A stretch of DNA of 64,000 nt, from the NCBI RefSeq assembly GCF_022965805.1, contig NC_133101.1, positions 15,037,054-15,101,053 on the forward strand, in the 5' to 3' direction. Position 1 is the first letter of the stretch, and each line of letters opens with the position of its first letter. This DNA comes from Primulina eburnea (lineage: Eukaryota > Streptophyta > Magnoliopsida > Lamiales > Gesneriaceae). A model generated the notes under the pieces. That model did not search any database. It was not told the origin of the DNA and worked only from the letters and a program-made list of their open reading frames with translations. Positions 1 to 11,478 of the stretch are shown piece after piece. Made by a program: the position numbers and the translations under genes.

Positions 1-582
1 TGGAACAGAATTAAACATATATTCCATTATCTACGAGGAACGACAGACTTTGGACTTTTATATTTAAAAGATGCTAATCCAAGTATAATTGGTTATGCCG
101 ATGCTGGATACTTATCTGATCCACACAAGGCACGTTCCCAAAATGGATATGTATTGACTCGTGGAGGCACTGCAATTTCTTGGCGTTCACAGAAACAAAC
201 GCTCGTAACAACTTCATCAAATCATGCCGAGATTATTGCACTACATGAAGTAAGCCGTGAATGTGTGTGGTTAAAATCAATGACCCAACATATCCAAATT
301 TCATGCGGATTATCATTCGACGAGAAGCCTGTGATACTATATGAAGATAATGTTGCATGTGTTGCTCAAATGAAAGAAGGATACATAAAAAGCGATAGAA
401 CTAAACATATTCCTTCTAAGTTCTTCGCATTCACCAAGGAGCTTGAGAAGAATAAATGTATTGATGTTCGTCACATTCAATCAAGTGAAAAATCATCAGA
501 TCTCTTCACAAAGGCACTTCCTACGTCAATATTCAGAAAGCACATATATAATATTGGGATGCGCAATCTACGAAATTTGTGA
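1..582 (+). CDS. Copia pol C-terminus: end of reverse transcriptase and RNase H (partial)
   Basis: The frame is open from base 1, upstream of any Met, to a TGA at 580-582. It begins with the RT-end motif HIFHYLRGT and continues into RNase H: GYADAGYLSDPHK holds the first catalytic Asp, SSNHAEIIALHE the Glu, and YEDNVACV the next Asp. It ends with the usual tether DLFTKALP. In a copia cycle this domain removes the RNA template strand during reverse transcription in the virus-like particle. No stop or frameshift is seen in the 194 codons present, so this end is fairly young or well kept. The family is certain; the lineage within copia is not assigned. Confidence 0.85.
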   Translation, partial: WNRIKHIFHYLRGTTDFGLLYLKDANPSIIGYADAGYLSDPHKARSQNGYVLTRGGTAISWRSQKQTLVTTSSNHAEIIALHEVSRECVWLKSMTQHIQISCGLSFDEKPVILYEDNVACVAQMKEGYIKSDRTKHIPSKFFAFTKELEKNKCIDVRHIQSSEKSSDLFTKALPTSIFRKHIYNIGMRNLRNL

Positions 583-747
583 AGATATGTTCGTGTCAAC
601 ATGAGGAGGAGTTTACGTGACTCCACTCTTTTTCCCTTACTATGATTTTTAATTATCCCAATGGTTTTTTCCTAGTAAGGTTTTTAACGAGTCAGTATAA
701 AAACACGTAATGAAGACAACCATTATGATCATAATCACAAGGAGGAG

Positions 748-1031
748 TGTTGAAAAATAATATTTAAAATGTGTGTATTGAATATTTGAGTGTTGAATAT
801 TTGAATGTTGAAAATAAGAGTTGTAAATATTGAAAATTAGTGTCTGATGATGTAGGTAATGAAGTATTTTATTTTCGGATTATTTGTAAAGATTTCCTAT
901 AAATAAATCTCTCATTCGTGAATAAAATCACAATTGAGTAGAGAGAAAAATATTATAAAGTGTGTAGTTTGATAAATTTTGAGAGTTTGAGATTTTTATT
1001 TTTTACCATAAATTTTTATTTTTTCACAACA
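748..1031 (+). repeat. 3' LTR of the copia element (284 bp)
   Basis: It starts TGTTG directly after the purine-rich tract CACAAGGAGGAG and ends CAACA, giving a 5-bp terminal inverted repeat. Inside are short tandem GTTGAATATTTGA-like repeats (about 770-830), a possible TATA region (CCTATAAATAAATC near 897) and AT-rich sequence. The boundaries are inferred from TG...CA and the tract, because the partner LTR is outside the window. Confidence 0.65.
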
Positions 1032-1196
1032 AAACTGTACATTAAATATTATTTTAACAAGTCTACCGCTGTACCGCATCATAATGACAAATTAAAGACA
1101 ATAAAGCTCTCTCTCTCACTCTTGTCGCATAGAACTTCACCACTAGGTTTCCTTTCGAAAGCATTTTCTTAGTTTGCTCCGAAAAATTGAAGAAGG

Positions 1197-2592
1197 ATGA
1201 GGCAAGAAGAGAAGCTCAAGATTGTGATGTATCCATGGCTGGCCATGGGCCATCACACCACATTTCTTCACCTCTCCAACAAACTCGCCGAAAGAGGCCA
1301 CACAATCTTCTTCCTCCTCCCCACCAAAACACAGTCCAAACTGAAGCCAATTCAATCTCCACCCGGATCTCATAAGCTTCATACCGATCACAATCCCGCA
1401 TGTCGAAGGACTCCCCCAAGGTGCCGAGACCACTGCAGATATTCCCTTTCAGATGGGTCCGCTTCTCAGGCACGCGATGGATCTCACACAACCCCTGGTT
1501 GATTCTTTGCTCAAAGAAATCAAGCCCCATCTCGTGTTCTTCGACTTCACGCATTGGTTGCCAGCTTTGGCACGGAGATTAGGGATCAAATCCGTTTTTT
1601 ATAATATCGTGAGTTCTGTCTCTCTGGGATACCTCCTTCACCATATGCCTGACGCTGATGCTTTGTCAGAACCTCCCACTGATTTCCCTCCATCGGCGGT
1701 CAAGCTTTACCCGCACGAAGTGCGTTCGGGGAGGGAATGGGCAACTTCGAAGGAATATGGATCTGACATGACTATTCTGCAACGCTTCGCTCTGTCAGTG
1801 GATGAATGTGATGCACTGGGATTCAAATCCTGCAGAGAAATGGAGGGGAAATACTGTGAATTTCTTGAAAAAAAGCACAAGAAACCGGTGATTCTAGCAG
1901 GCCCCGTGTTACCAGATCCACCGACGGTAAGTCTAGACGAGACATGGGCGAATTGGCTGGATCAGTTCGAAGCCAAATCAGTGATCTTCTGCGCATTCGG
2001 CAGCGAGGCCATTCTAAAACCGGATCAATTTCAAGAACTGGTTCTGGGTTTAGAAATCACAGGTCTTCCATTTCTAGCTGCACTTAAACCACCCGAAGGA
2101 TGTAATACCGTAGAAGAAGCACTGCCCGAAGGCTTCAAGAACAGAACTGAGAAAAGAGGCGTCATCCATGGAGGTTGGGTGCAGCAACAGCTGATCCTAT
2201 CCCACCCTTCGATCGGATGCTTCGTCACGCATTGCGGGTCGGGTTCGTTGTCGGAGGGGTTGGTGAGCGAATGCCAGTTGGTGTTGATACCACATGTGGG
2301 TGACCAATTCATCAATGCAAGATTTATGGGGGGAGAGTTGAGGGTGGGACTTGAAGTGAAGAAAGGAGAAGAAGATGGATTGTTCACAAAAGAGGCTGTG
2401 ACGGAGACGATCAAATTGGTGATGGAAGAAGAGAGTGAGATTGGGAATGAAATCAGGGCAAATCATGGAAAGTGGAGGGATTTCTTGCTGACCAAACAGC
2501 TCGAAGATTCTTACACGGATGAGTTTGTTCAGAAACTGACAAGCCTTGTAACTTCAAATAAAATTTGTATTCAACATGTTTACCCAGTTTAA
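1197..2592 (+). pseudogene. UGT79-like UDP-glycosyltransferase, frameshifted copy
   Basis: Family 1 plant glycosyltransferases of the UGT79 type add a sugar from a UDP-sugar to a glycoside acceptor in the cytosol; characterised members often extend flavonoid or anthocyanin 3-O-glycosides. This copy starts at an ATG whose protein matches the intact paralogue at 52220 (shared KIVMYPWLAM, catalytic His in the GHHTTF segment). An extra base at about 1346 (CTGAAGCC against TTGAACC in the paralogue) shifts the frame after about 50 codons. The correct frame then stays open to 2592, passing the DFTHWLPALA block with the presumed catalytic Asp and a PSPG box near 2176-2307 (WVQQQLILSHPS, THCGSGS, GDQ) of the standard 44 residues. 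The original stop is lost, adding about 11 residues. No intron is seen, as usual for this family. Either a true pseudogene or a single-base sequencing error; the acceptor is unknown. Confidence 0.85.
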
Positions 2593-3299
2593 TATGATTT
2601 ATTTTAGATTTGTAAGGAGATTCGAACTCGAAGAACCAATTAATTTAGTAGAAGATGAGATCTTTCAGTTATAAACTCGGTCTTAGTTTAATGTGATTTT
2701 GTACTTTGTGAACTTTGGAATTTTTTATTTTAATTCCTAAATTGAGTGACATAGCAAAATCTCTCTATATTAGGACAGTCGAATTTTATTATTTAATTGA
2801 TAAATTAATAATTTTTTATTTTAAAGGAATTTTTTTCAACTCATAAATTTAATATCACAAAACTCATGTTGTAATAATGAGTGATATTTTTGAATTTATA
2901 TAAAAAACTAATTTCGTTGTACACATATATTTATAAAAACTAACAAGTGATATTAATTGCATTTAATAATCAAATAATATTATCTTCTATTAGTTAAAGA
3001 GCCGTTAGTTTGATTGGTTTTCAAAGTGAAACTTTTAATTTGATTTACCTTAATTTTTAGGTTTAAATTATATAATTTAATTATAATATATCTGACATAA
3101 AAAATCTCAAGTTTCATTGAGAATTTTGTTCTATTATTAAGAAAAGAACCCAACACCTTCAAAACGTGGATGAGTTCCATAATTTCTGAAAATGTACAAT
3201 TATTGATGTGGGGTTGGAGAAAAAGAACTTGTCGGCAGAGGAAACAATTATTGATTGTATGGTGCAATTTGGTAATGTTGAAATTAGATAGACACACAC
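2593..3299. other. AT-rich intergenic sequence
   Basis: Downstream flank of the UGT copy. It is AT-rich with short open frames of low-complexity composition only. No domain, TIR or tandem repeat was recognised. Confidence 0.5.
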
Positions 3300-3535
3300 T
3301 TATATTTTGTTGTTGTTCTTCTGCTTGAATTACACGTACATGAAGAACCACTTTATATTTGAACAAAGACATCTATAATAAACTAAGACTAGTCAACAAT
3401 ATTAAAATGATGACAACTCTCGAGATCAATTCTTCAATCTTCAAGCCTTCCTTGACCATCATTTCCTATGCAATTCTAGAAGGTTACATACAAACTTTGA
3501 TATCCCAAGATCGCAAATTAATTCAATTAACAACA
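3300..3535 (-). repeat. Old copia LTR fragment
   Basis: This stretch matches, with many differences, a sequence split between 31361-31502 and 36757-36925. Shared blocks include ATATTTTGTTGTT, GAAGAACCACTTTA, CAAAGACATCTA, AAGACTAGTC and CAAATTAATTCAATTAA. At the other site the repeat adjoins minus-strand copia RNase H sequence (about 37001-37420), suggesting it is a 3' LTR read on the minus strand. Limits are approximate. Confidence 0.5.
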
Positions 3536-4343
3536 CATTCTTAATTTCGTATCAGAGCTAGCTCTTCTAAGAAGAACATTTGAAGAAAACTGTGTCTTAA
3601 ATTATCTTGTTTTAAAATAGTTTTTAAAGTATTTGATGCTATTTTCTAAACTATTTGAAAATTTTTATATATCGGTTTTCAGTAAAGAGTTGAGAGGATT
3701 GACACTGCAACTAACATTGTCGCCACTTGTCTAGACTCTTAGCTTTGGGATTTTAATCAGCCTGGAGGGTATTGAGCTTCATATGCCCAGATGCAGAACT
3801 AAATTGTTCAGTGAACAAGATTTCAGTTGCGAGCCAACCAGTTCAGTAACATACAAAGAAAGCTTAGCCATACTGGGATGTTGGATGATTAAAGTGGAGG
3901 TTAATCATCAACAATATTTCGCCACTTCATTGATATATCTTATCAATACGGTTCAACATCAGTTGAGTTAATTTGAGTCTGCTTGACCAGTTAGCCTGCA
4001 AAGAAGTCAAGTTCAAGGCAGTTTAACTTGTTTCTCTAGCAAATTGAACTCACAACCAGGAAGTTGTTCAAATGATAAAGGCAACCAGTTGCTGAAGTAT
4101 CCAGTTCTGTCATATACAAACTGACTGATAATCGATTTTATTTAAAAAGCAATTGAAGTAGCAATTTCTTTTCAACTGATGTATTGAAATGTAAAACTAA
4201 TTTTATGTGAATAAATAAACATCATGTTCATCCAGTTGAGTTTCAGTGTGACTTAATTGTTATATTCAGACTTCTTGCCTACATTATTTGAATGATTGAA
4301 ATTTGCCAAGTGAGCATATATATTTATGTTTTTCAAAGGGGTT
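3536..4343 (+). other. Degenerate non-coding stretch, probably 3' internal part of a SIRE-type copia element
   Basis: No convincing gene. Several short blocks such as CAGTTCAGT and CAACTGAT recur here and in the LTR pieces at 4591-4964 and 21189-22111. With the purine-tract repeats that follow, this suggests retrotransposon-internal sequence past the RNase H gene. Confidence 0.35.
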
Positions 4344-4590
4344 TTCAATTCTGTTTTGGAGGGAGATTTTTTCTTTTACCCTCTATATTTTTATGTATTT
4401 TTCAAACCGTCTTCTATTCAGTTTTGGAGGAGGAGTTTTTCTTTTATCCTCTATCTTTAAATTTTTTTCAGAAATTCTTTAATTCAGTTCTTGAGGGGGA
4501 GATTTTAAAGATGTTTGAATGTACTAACCCTTGAATTGAATATATTGTGCTTAACTGCTCAAGTTTTGTGATCATCAAAAAGGGGAAGAT
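4344..4590 (+). repeat. Repeated polypurine-tract-like blocks before an LTR
   Basis: Four spaced G-rich tracts are seen: TTTTGGAGGGAGATT near 4353, TTTTGGAGGAGGAGTTT near 4421, TTGAGGGGGAGATTT near 4491 and AAAAAGGGGAAGAT at 4577-4590. The first three lie in copies of a ~70-bp repeat that includes TCTTTTACCCTCTAT. Multiple tracts before the 3' LTR are a habit of SIRE/Maximus-type copia elements; the last tract directly adjoins the LTR start. Confidence 0.6.
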
Positions 4591-4964
4591 TGGTGAAATT
4601 TTTCAAGTTCGCAATCTTGATTTTGATGTTAACAAAACTTTTTATTTTGTGTTACTAATAATCTACCTTAGTGTGAAACTATGATCATTTACGAGCTGTT
4701 TACATAGCAAACTGAAGACGTAACTAATCTCACAAACTAAATCAGTCTAACTGTTACGTCAATTGAGCAGTTCAGTTGATTGTCCAGTTGATAGGTGGTT
4801 AACAAGGAGAACCTCAGAAGCCTGGCCAGCCGAAAGAATGTTCAACTGATGAAGAGCCCAGCTGACCAGTTCAACAGAACGAGAGTGAAATCAGTTCAAC
4901 TGATGAGTCAACTGATTTCACTAGCCCAACTGAAGATCAGTTCAGCTGACTAGTTCGGAGCACC
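4591..4964 (+). repeat. SIRE-type copia 3' LTR, left piece
   Basis: It begins TGGTGAAATTTTTC after the purine tract and runs to the gypsy target-site duplication (AGTCA, 4965-4969). It resumes after the gypsy element at 21189. Together the two pieces give an LTR of about 1.3 kb, typical of the SIRE lineage. Confidence 0.6.
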
Positions 4965-4969
4965 AGTCA
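4965..4969. repeat. Target-site duplication AGTCA, left copy
   Basis: AGTCA directly before the TG of the left gypsy LTR; the identical five bases follow the right LTR at 21184-21188. This fixes the outer ends of the 16.2-kb composite element. Confidence 0.9.
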
Positions 4970-7900
4970 TGAAACTTCCTGTCCTTTTTATTGCTTTAAA
5001 ATTACTAGAATTTTTTTTTTAATTCGGCCAACTCAAAAACCCGTAAAAATATTTTTATAAAATATTTTGCCCTTTTTAAATAAAACCTCAATACTAGTAT
5101 TTTCAAAATTCAAGTGAAATAATCATAAAGCAAAATCGTCTACTGGTTTACCAAACCTATAAAGCAATAATTTGAAAAGTATAGCCCATACTAAACCTCT
5201 CAAAAACCTCTTAAAAACATAAGTAAATAGTCTTAAAATCAGTAAATGAAATCATAAAGCATAATGCGGAAAATATAGCGCTGGTCCTCGGGTTGTGTGC
5301 GCCTTCAGTCCACTCAAATCACTCATCAAGTCCTCCCTAAATACCACTTGCATCCATCACACCTAGTGAGTCTAAAGACTTAACATACCATAATCTTTAT
5401 AACGAGTAATACAGTCAACATATAACGGTGAAAAATACTTGTACTTAAAATATCGTTTTCATGAAGATGCATAAACATAAACATTTTCATGGTGCATAAA
5501 ACTTTAAACATAAACATTTTCATGACATGCATAAATAAATCCTTAACTTTTCCTCAACATGACATGAACATTTAACATGATCATAAACATTTTCCTTTAT
5601 CTTTAGTTGAATTCAGATCGTTAATTGTGACTTTCCTCAACATGACATGATGATGGATCCATCTACATAAAACCACAGTACTGGGCGGCGGGGACATCAG
5701 CGACACTCTCACCGGTCAACTGAGCCTTGGCCTAACATAATCGAATAGAAATACGATCGTCGGGGCTCCCTCTGGGGCCTTTTCCCATAAATGGGCTCCC
5801 TCTGGGGCCTTCTCCCCTCACGATATTCCCATTCTTCCTCAAACCTCATAACCTCATATTCGCAATAATGGAAACACGATCGTCGGGCTCCCACTTGGAC
5901 CATAACCCTCACGATGTCGCCATTATTAACGAATTAGTCACAATCACTTCACTTCCTTCAACATTTTTCATTCACATCACGTTATAAAAATCGTGAATAA
6001 TACTTACATTTTCATTTTGAAACAAGCATGCAACATGTATTTTAAACGTCTTCTTAAAACCGTAAAATCCCTTAGACATTTAAAAATCATTCTTAAATCA
6101 TTGGAAATTCATAAACATATAAAAATAATCATATTTTCATAAAAACAGCATTTCGGGCACTGCCATGACCTTTACTAATTTCTCGGTGTAAAAAGACCGT
6201 TTTACCCCTGGACTCGACATTTTTTGTTTTCGACTTTTTTTCGTGATTTCACGACTCTAACATGTCCCAAATAATTATTTAAGCTTACATGAATTTTTTC
6301 GTAATTTTATTTGGCTTAAATGTTAGACTTTTTCATTTATCTTTAATTAATTGTTTTAACGGTGTTTTAATCCCGAAAAATACCAACTTTAATATAAAAT
6401 TCCTAAATTCTAAATTTAGTCTTTTTATATTATTTTAGCACTTATGGACCACGACTCGACCCCCGTGAGCCGTTTTCCAATTTTTCTTTGTTTTAAAAAC
6501 CCTATTTGACACCTAATTTTCACCCCCGAGCCAACTCTCGATTTTCACGAGTTACCCCCGAACAATATCGAGCCAAAACTTGACCAACATTCCAAAGTAC
6601 CCTACTGGACTCTAAGTTCACCAAGAATTCACCCTAAAACCCAAAAACAAGCTGCCCCAAGAAGCACCTATTCTGGCCGAGAGTTGTGAGGTGTGTGGAC
6701 TCCTTGTTTGCTGTGTTAGGGACCCTAGCCAACGAATCTAGCCGTGAACCAGTGTGTTGTGCACCCCATAAGGACCCTAATGAACCACCCTGGCCAGCCC
6801 GTACCCCATGCATCGAGCCCCTGGCCCCTGCAGCCGAGCGAAGACACCCACAGCTGCTATCTTATTTTCTCGGGTAGAGTCCTAGCTTGGCTAGGACACT
6901 TTCCCGACCCTTAGCGTGAGTCATACAATGTCTAGGACTCCCTCCATGACTCACTCAAGGCCTTGGCTAGCCCCTGGAACCAGCCAACCTGAGCCCCAAC
7001 CCCTGCGCCACAGAAACCGAACCCCATCCCCTTGACAGCAGAATTCGGTTTCTGCATGTTCTTGTTTCCTTTCTTTCTTTCTTTCTTTCTTTCTTGGTTT
7101 TAGTCAATTCATGTGTGGTGTGTGGGACTCCAAAACACGTGTAATACTTACCTATCCATGCCTAGACCTCATGGCAGCCCCTTGGTATAACAAAAACGTG
7201 TATCATGGCATGCAACAAGAGATACATAAATCATGACAAAAAAGAGAAACAAAGACAACAACTTTCGGTTTTCATGATTTATAACCAAAACCTATTGAAC
7301 AAAAAAAACATATTATGACATGATGGGTGAGAAAAGAGATTAAGGTGTGCCTTTGCGTGTTATACGCTCTAATAATCGTTGGCGATGAAGAACGGGAGAC
7401 GACTTTGGCTTGTGCTTGCTGTTGGACCCTTCGAAACAATCCTCAAAGTGATATGGTGTGTATTGCCGTGAGTTTAAGGGAGAGGGGTAGGGAATTTTCA
7501 GAAATAAAAACTAGGTGGCCGATGGATTTGTATCTAGCATAGGGTTTTGTGATCAATTTACTACTTTTTATACTAATTTATTTGCTAAGTAGGCTCTAGG
7601 CCTATTAAGCCACAAAATTCAAGCCCATTAGATTTAATTAGGATTAATAAAATTTTAACCAAAGTTTTGATTAATTAAACATGTAAATTTATTAGCCGGG
7701 TTGCCAAAACGTTCGTATTTTAGTTGCAAAACCAACACCGATAAAATTTGCACCCCGGCGTATAAAATCACCTCAAAAACTCTTAATTTCACAAAAATAC
7801 TAAAAAGCATCGACCATCTTTTAAATAATTAAAAATAATTATTTAATAAAAATATTTTACGTTTTCTTCAGCCCTCGGTCCCCGTTACTCCGTCGTCGCT

Positions 7901-8072
7901 TGAATATTCCTAAAATACCATTTTATGCATGATGACAATAAAGATCTCCTTTAGCACATAAACAAATATGTCACATAATTAATTAGCAATTAAAATCAAT
8001 TAATTACTCATTTTTCATTATTTCCAAGGTCGCATGCAGTTGGATTACGTCGTCTTAATTTTGGACCTTACA
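4970..8072 (-). repeat. Left (3') LTR of the gypsy element, 3,103 bp
   Basis: Runs from TGAAACTTCC to GGACCTTACA and is nearly collinear with 13461-21183 once the insertions there are removed. It contains a direct repeat GGGCTCCCTCTGGGGCCTT at about 5763-5812 and a CTTT microsatellite near 7070-7095. Short open frames (for example 6686-6877 and 7327-7542) have no recognisable domain and lie wholly in the LTR. Confidence 0.9.
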
Positions 8073-8088
8073 ATTTCTCCCCCCTTAA
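8073..8088 (-). other. Polypurine tract of the gypsy element
   Basis: On the minus strand this reads AAGGGGGGAGAAAT and immediately precedes the 3' LTR, the expected site for plus-strand DNA priming. Confidence 0.8.
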
Positions 8089-8109
8089 ATAAAATATCGT
8101 CCTTGAAAT

Positions 8110-9635
8110 TTAGAACTTACCGAATAAATCTGGATAGAGACTCTTCAAGTCTCTCTCGGTTTCCCAAGTAGCTTCCTCTTCCGAGTGATTCAGCCACTTG
8201 ACCTTGACCATTGGAACGACTTTGTTACGCAATCGTCTTTCTTGTCTAGCCAAAATCTGGACGGGTCTTTCCTCATAAGTCATATTTGGAGTTAGTTGAA
8301 GAGGTTCATAATTAAGCACATGTGACGCGTTAGACATGTACTTTCGCAGCATCGAAATGTGGAACACATTGTAAACTCCAGAAAGTGTGGGTGGCAATGC
8401 CACTCTATAAGCTAGTGTCCCAATCCTCTCCAAAATCTCGAACGGACCAATAAATCTCGGACTAAGCTTGTCTTTCTTGCCAAAGCGCATAACACCCTTC
8501 ATAGGTGCTTTTTTCACAAATACGTTGTCGCCCACTACAAGCTCAAAGTCCCTTCGCCTTTTGTCCGCATAACTCTTCTGTCGGCTTTGTGCAGTCTTCA
8601 TTCTATCACGAATTTTGACTACAAGCTCAGCTGTCTCTTCAATCACATCTGGACCAATATCTCTTCTTTCCCCAACCTCGTCCCAATGAATAGGAGATCT
8701 ACATTTTCTTCCATAGAGTGCCTCAAAAGGAGCCATCCTAATTGATGATTGGAAACTATTGTTGTAGGTGAACTCCACTAGAGGTAATTTTGGTTCCCAA
8801 CTGCCTTGGAAATCAATAACACATGCTCGCAGTAGATCTTCCAAAATCTGTATAACTCTTTCTGACTGACCATCGGTTTGAGGGTGGAATGCTGTACTGA
8901 ATAACAACTTGGTCCCCATCGCTGCATGCAGACTTTTCCAAAAAGATGAAGTAAATCGCGGGTCTCTATCAGAAACAATAGACACTGGCATCCCATGCAG
9001 ACGAACTATCTCCCGAATATACAAGTCAGCATACTGAACCATGGTGAATGTCGTCTTAATAGGAATAAAATGTGCTGATTTCGTAAGACGATCAACTATC
9101 ACCCAAATGGCATTTGATCCTTTAGCAGTCTTATGCAGTCCCGCAACGAAGTCCATAGTGATATTCTCCCATTTCCACTCGGGGATAGGGAGTGGCTTCA
9201 ATTTTCCCGCTGGTCGCTGATGCTCTGCTTTGACTTGCTGACAAGTCAAAAACTCAGATACATATCTCAGAATGTCCCTCTTCATGCCTGGCCACCAATA
9301 CAACAACTGCAAATCTCTATACATCTTCGTACTGCCTGGATGAATGGAATATGGTGTGTCGTGGGCTTCCTTCATAATAAGATCTCTCAAAGAATCGTCA
9401 CTAGGAACCCATAGACGGTCTCGATAACGGACTAAACCATCCACCATTGAATATAAATTCCAGCCCTTGGCTTCATCTCTTGCTCTCCACTTTTGCAACT
9501 GCTCATCAGTAGACTGCCCACCCCGAATTCTGTCTCTCAAAGTCCACTGCACTGATAATGTGGCAAGATTAGGGGCCTCGCCCCTAGCATACACTGAAAG
9601 CTCAAACCGCTGTATCTCGGACTGCAACGGTCTTT
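8110..9635 (-). pseudogene. Gypsy integrase with C-terminal chromodomain
   Basis: About 505 codons remain open (9627 to 8110). Integrase joins the element's cDNA to chromosomal DNA. Seen in order: zinc-finger region (AHDTPYSIHPG holds the His pair, FLTCQQVKAEH the Cys side), the catalytic triad in MDFVAG, SDRDPRF and QTDGQSERVIQ, a GPY/F-type region (FIGPFEILERIGTLAYRV), then a chromodomain-like tail (VKVKWLNHSEEEATWE). The usual CLTCQQ reads FLTCQQ, so the first zinc-ligand Cys is Phe (near 9253-9255); this would be expected to impair the HHCC finger. The frame is separated from the RNase H frame by one extra base near 9636. The chromodomain-like end is the mark of chromoviruses. Confidence 0.88.
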
Positions 9636-11478
9636 GGAGTGATAACTGCTGTCTTTCTACTCAATGCGTCTGCCACTACATTAGCTTTCCGCGGATGGTA
9701 GCTAATGTCACAATCGTAGTCCTTTACCAATTCGAGCCATCTGCACTGTCTCATATTCAACTCCTTTTGGGTGAAGAAGTACTTCAAGCTCTTATGATCA
9801 GTGAATATTTTGCACTTCTCCCCATAAAGGTAATGCCTCCAAATCTTTAGTGCTAAGACTACTGCTGCAAGCTCAAGATCATGAGTAGGGTAGTTCTTTT
9901 CATGAATTTTCAACTGTCTTGACGCATAGGTGATAACTCGGTCGTTTTGCATCAGAACTGCACCCAAACCAAGCTTAGAAGCGTCGGTATAAAGAACATA
10001 CTCCCCTTGCCCTGATGGCATAGATAATACTGGTGCTGATATCAAGACTTGCTTCAATTTGTCAAAACTGTCTTGACACTCGGGTCCCCAAATAAATTTC
10101 GCATTCTTCTTAGTCAAGGCGGTCATAGGTACCGCTATAGATGAGAACCCCTGAATAAACTTGCGATAATAGCCAGCTAGTCCCAAGAAACTACGAATCT
10201 CGGTGACGCTTTTTGGTATTGGCCACACTTTCACTGCTTCCACTTTACTTGGATCAACTTCAACTCCACTACTGGAAATGATGTGGCCTAAGAATGCCAC
10301 TCTAATAAGCCAAAACTCGCACTTGCTGAATTTTGCATAAAGCTTTTTGTCTTGTAGAACTTGCAGTACTGTCCTCAAATGGCGACTATGCTCCTCTCTG
10401 CTCTTGAAATAGATCAATATGTCATCAATGAAGACAATAATAAACTGATCCAGATACGGCTGAAATATGCTATTCATGAGATCCATGAAGATCGCTGGCA
10501 CATTGGTCAACCCGAATGGCATGACCATAAACTCATAGTGCCCATATCTCGTGCGAAATGCCGTCTTGTGAACATCAGACTCCTTAACTTTCAATTGATG
10601 GTATCCCGATCGCAGATCAATCTTAGAGAATATCGATGCTCCTTGCAACTGATCAAATAAATCTTCAATTCTTGGCAGTGGATACTTATTTTTGATAGTG
10701 ACACGATTAAGCTCACGATAATCGATGCAAAGGCGCATGCTACCATCTTTCTTTTTCACAAATAATACCGGAGAGCCCCATGGAGAGTAACTAGGGCGCA
10801 TGAAACCCTTGTCTAGCAGTTCTTGAATTTGATCTTTCAATTCTTTCATTTCAGCGGGTGCTAGACGATAATGTGCTTTAGATATAGGGACAGTGCCTGG
10901 CATAAGATCAATAGAGAATTCCACTTCACGATCGGGCGGAATGCCAGAAACGTCCTCGGGAAAGACATCAGGAAAATCTCTCACAACATCAACATCTTCT
11001 ATTTTCTGACTGGTGGATTCATGCGTAGTAGTGACACATGCTAGATAAGCTTGGCATCCCCGCTTAATAAGCTTCCTCGCACATAGACAAGAGATAATAT
11101 GCGGCATTTGCTTGTTTCTCGCCGCCTCAAAGACAAAAGATTTACCACTGGGTGGCCTGATAGATACTGATCGCTGACGAAAATCAATCGAAGCTCCATT
11201 CGCTGATAACCAGTCCATCCAAAGTATAATATCAAATTCGGGCATAGGAAGTACAATAAGGTCTGCCCGAACTACATCTCTGAATAAACGAAGCTCCAGA
11301 TTCTTGACAATCTTAGACGTGAGCATCTGATCACCGGAAGGAATAGTAACTTTGAAACCCAAACCCATATCTTGAGGAATAATATTCAGTCTTTTGATGA
11401 AGGTTTCTAATATGAAAGAATGTGTAGCTCCTGAATCTAGCAAAGCATAGGTAGCTACACCTAGAATGATGATCCTCC
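9602..11478 (-). pseudogene. Gypsy protease, reverse transcriptase and RNase H
   Basis: Starts at the second exon of the candidate gag-pol intron (11478) and is open to 9602. It begins [16 protein letters not shown], the aspartic protease site. RT follows with the catalytic FIDDILIY, and RNase H with [10 protein letters not shown] and the later [10 protein letters not shown]. The end, near SRKTAVIT, runs off frame because of one extra base at 9636-9637 (two G where the conserved continuation needs one); the proper continuation is the integrase frame. The polyprotein would copy the element's RNA into DNA inside particles. No other break is seen over about 610 codons, so the damage looks recent. 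Confidence 0.88.

Larger units (their letters stand above)
1..1031 (+). mobile_element. Ty1-copia retrotransposon, 3' portion (RT end, RNase H, 3' LTR)
   Basis: The window opens inside a copia pol gene. The order RNase H, purine-rich tract (about 735-747), then a sequence starting TGTTGAAA and ending CACAACA fits the 3' end of a copia element. The 5' part lies outside the window, so the target-site duplication cannot be checked. The element ends about 165 bp before the start codon of the first UGT copy, so it now sits in that gene's upstream region. Confidence 0.8.

Noticed and set aside
6686..7542. Open frames in the gypsy LTRs as host genes (also 17728-18099, 5709-5912, 16931-17134)
   Set aside because: They occur at matching places in both LTRs with no domain and non-conserved frames, so they are LTR sequence.
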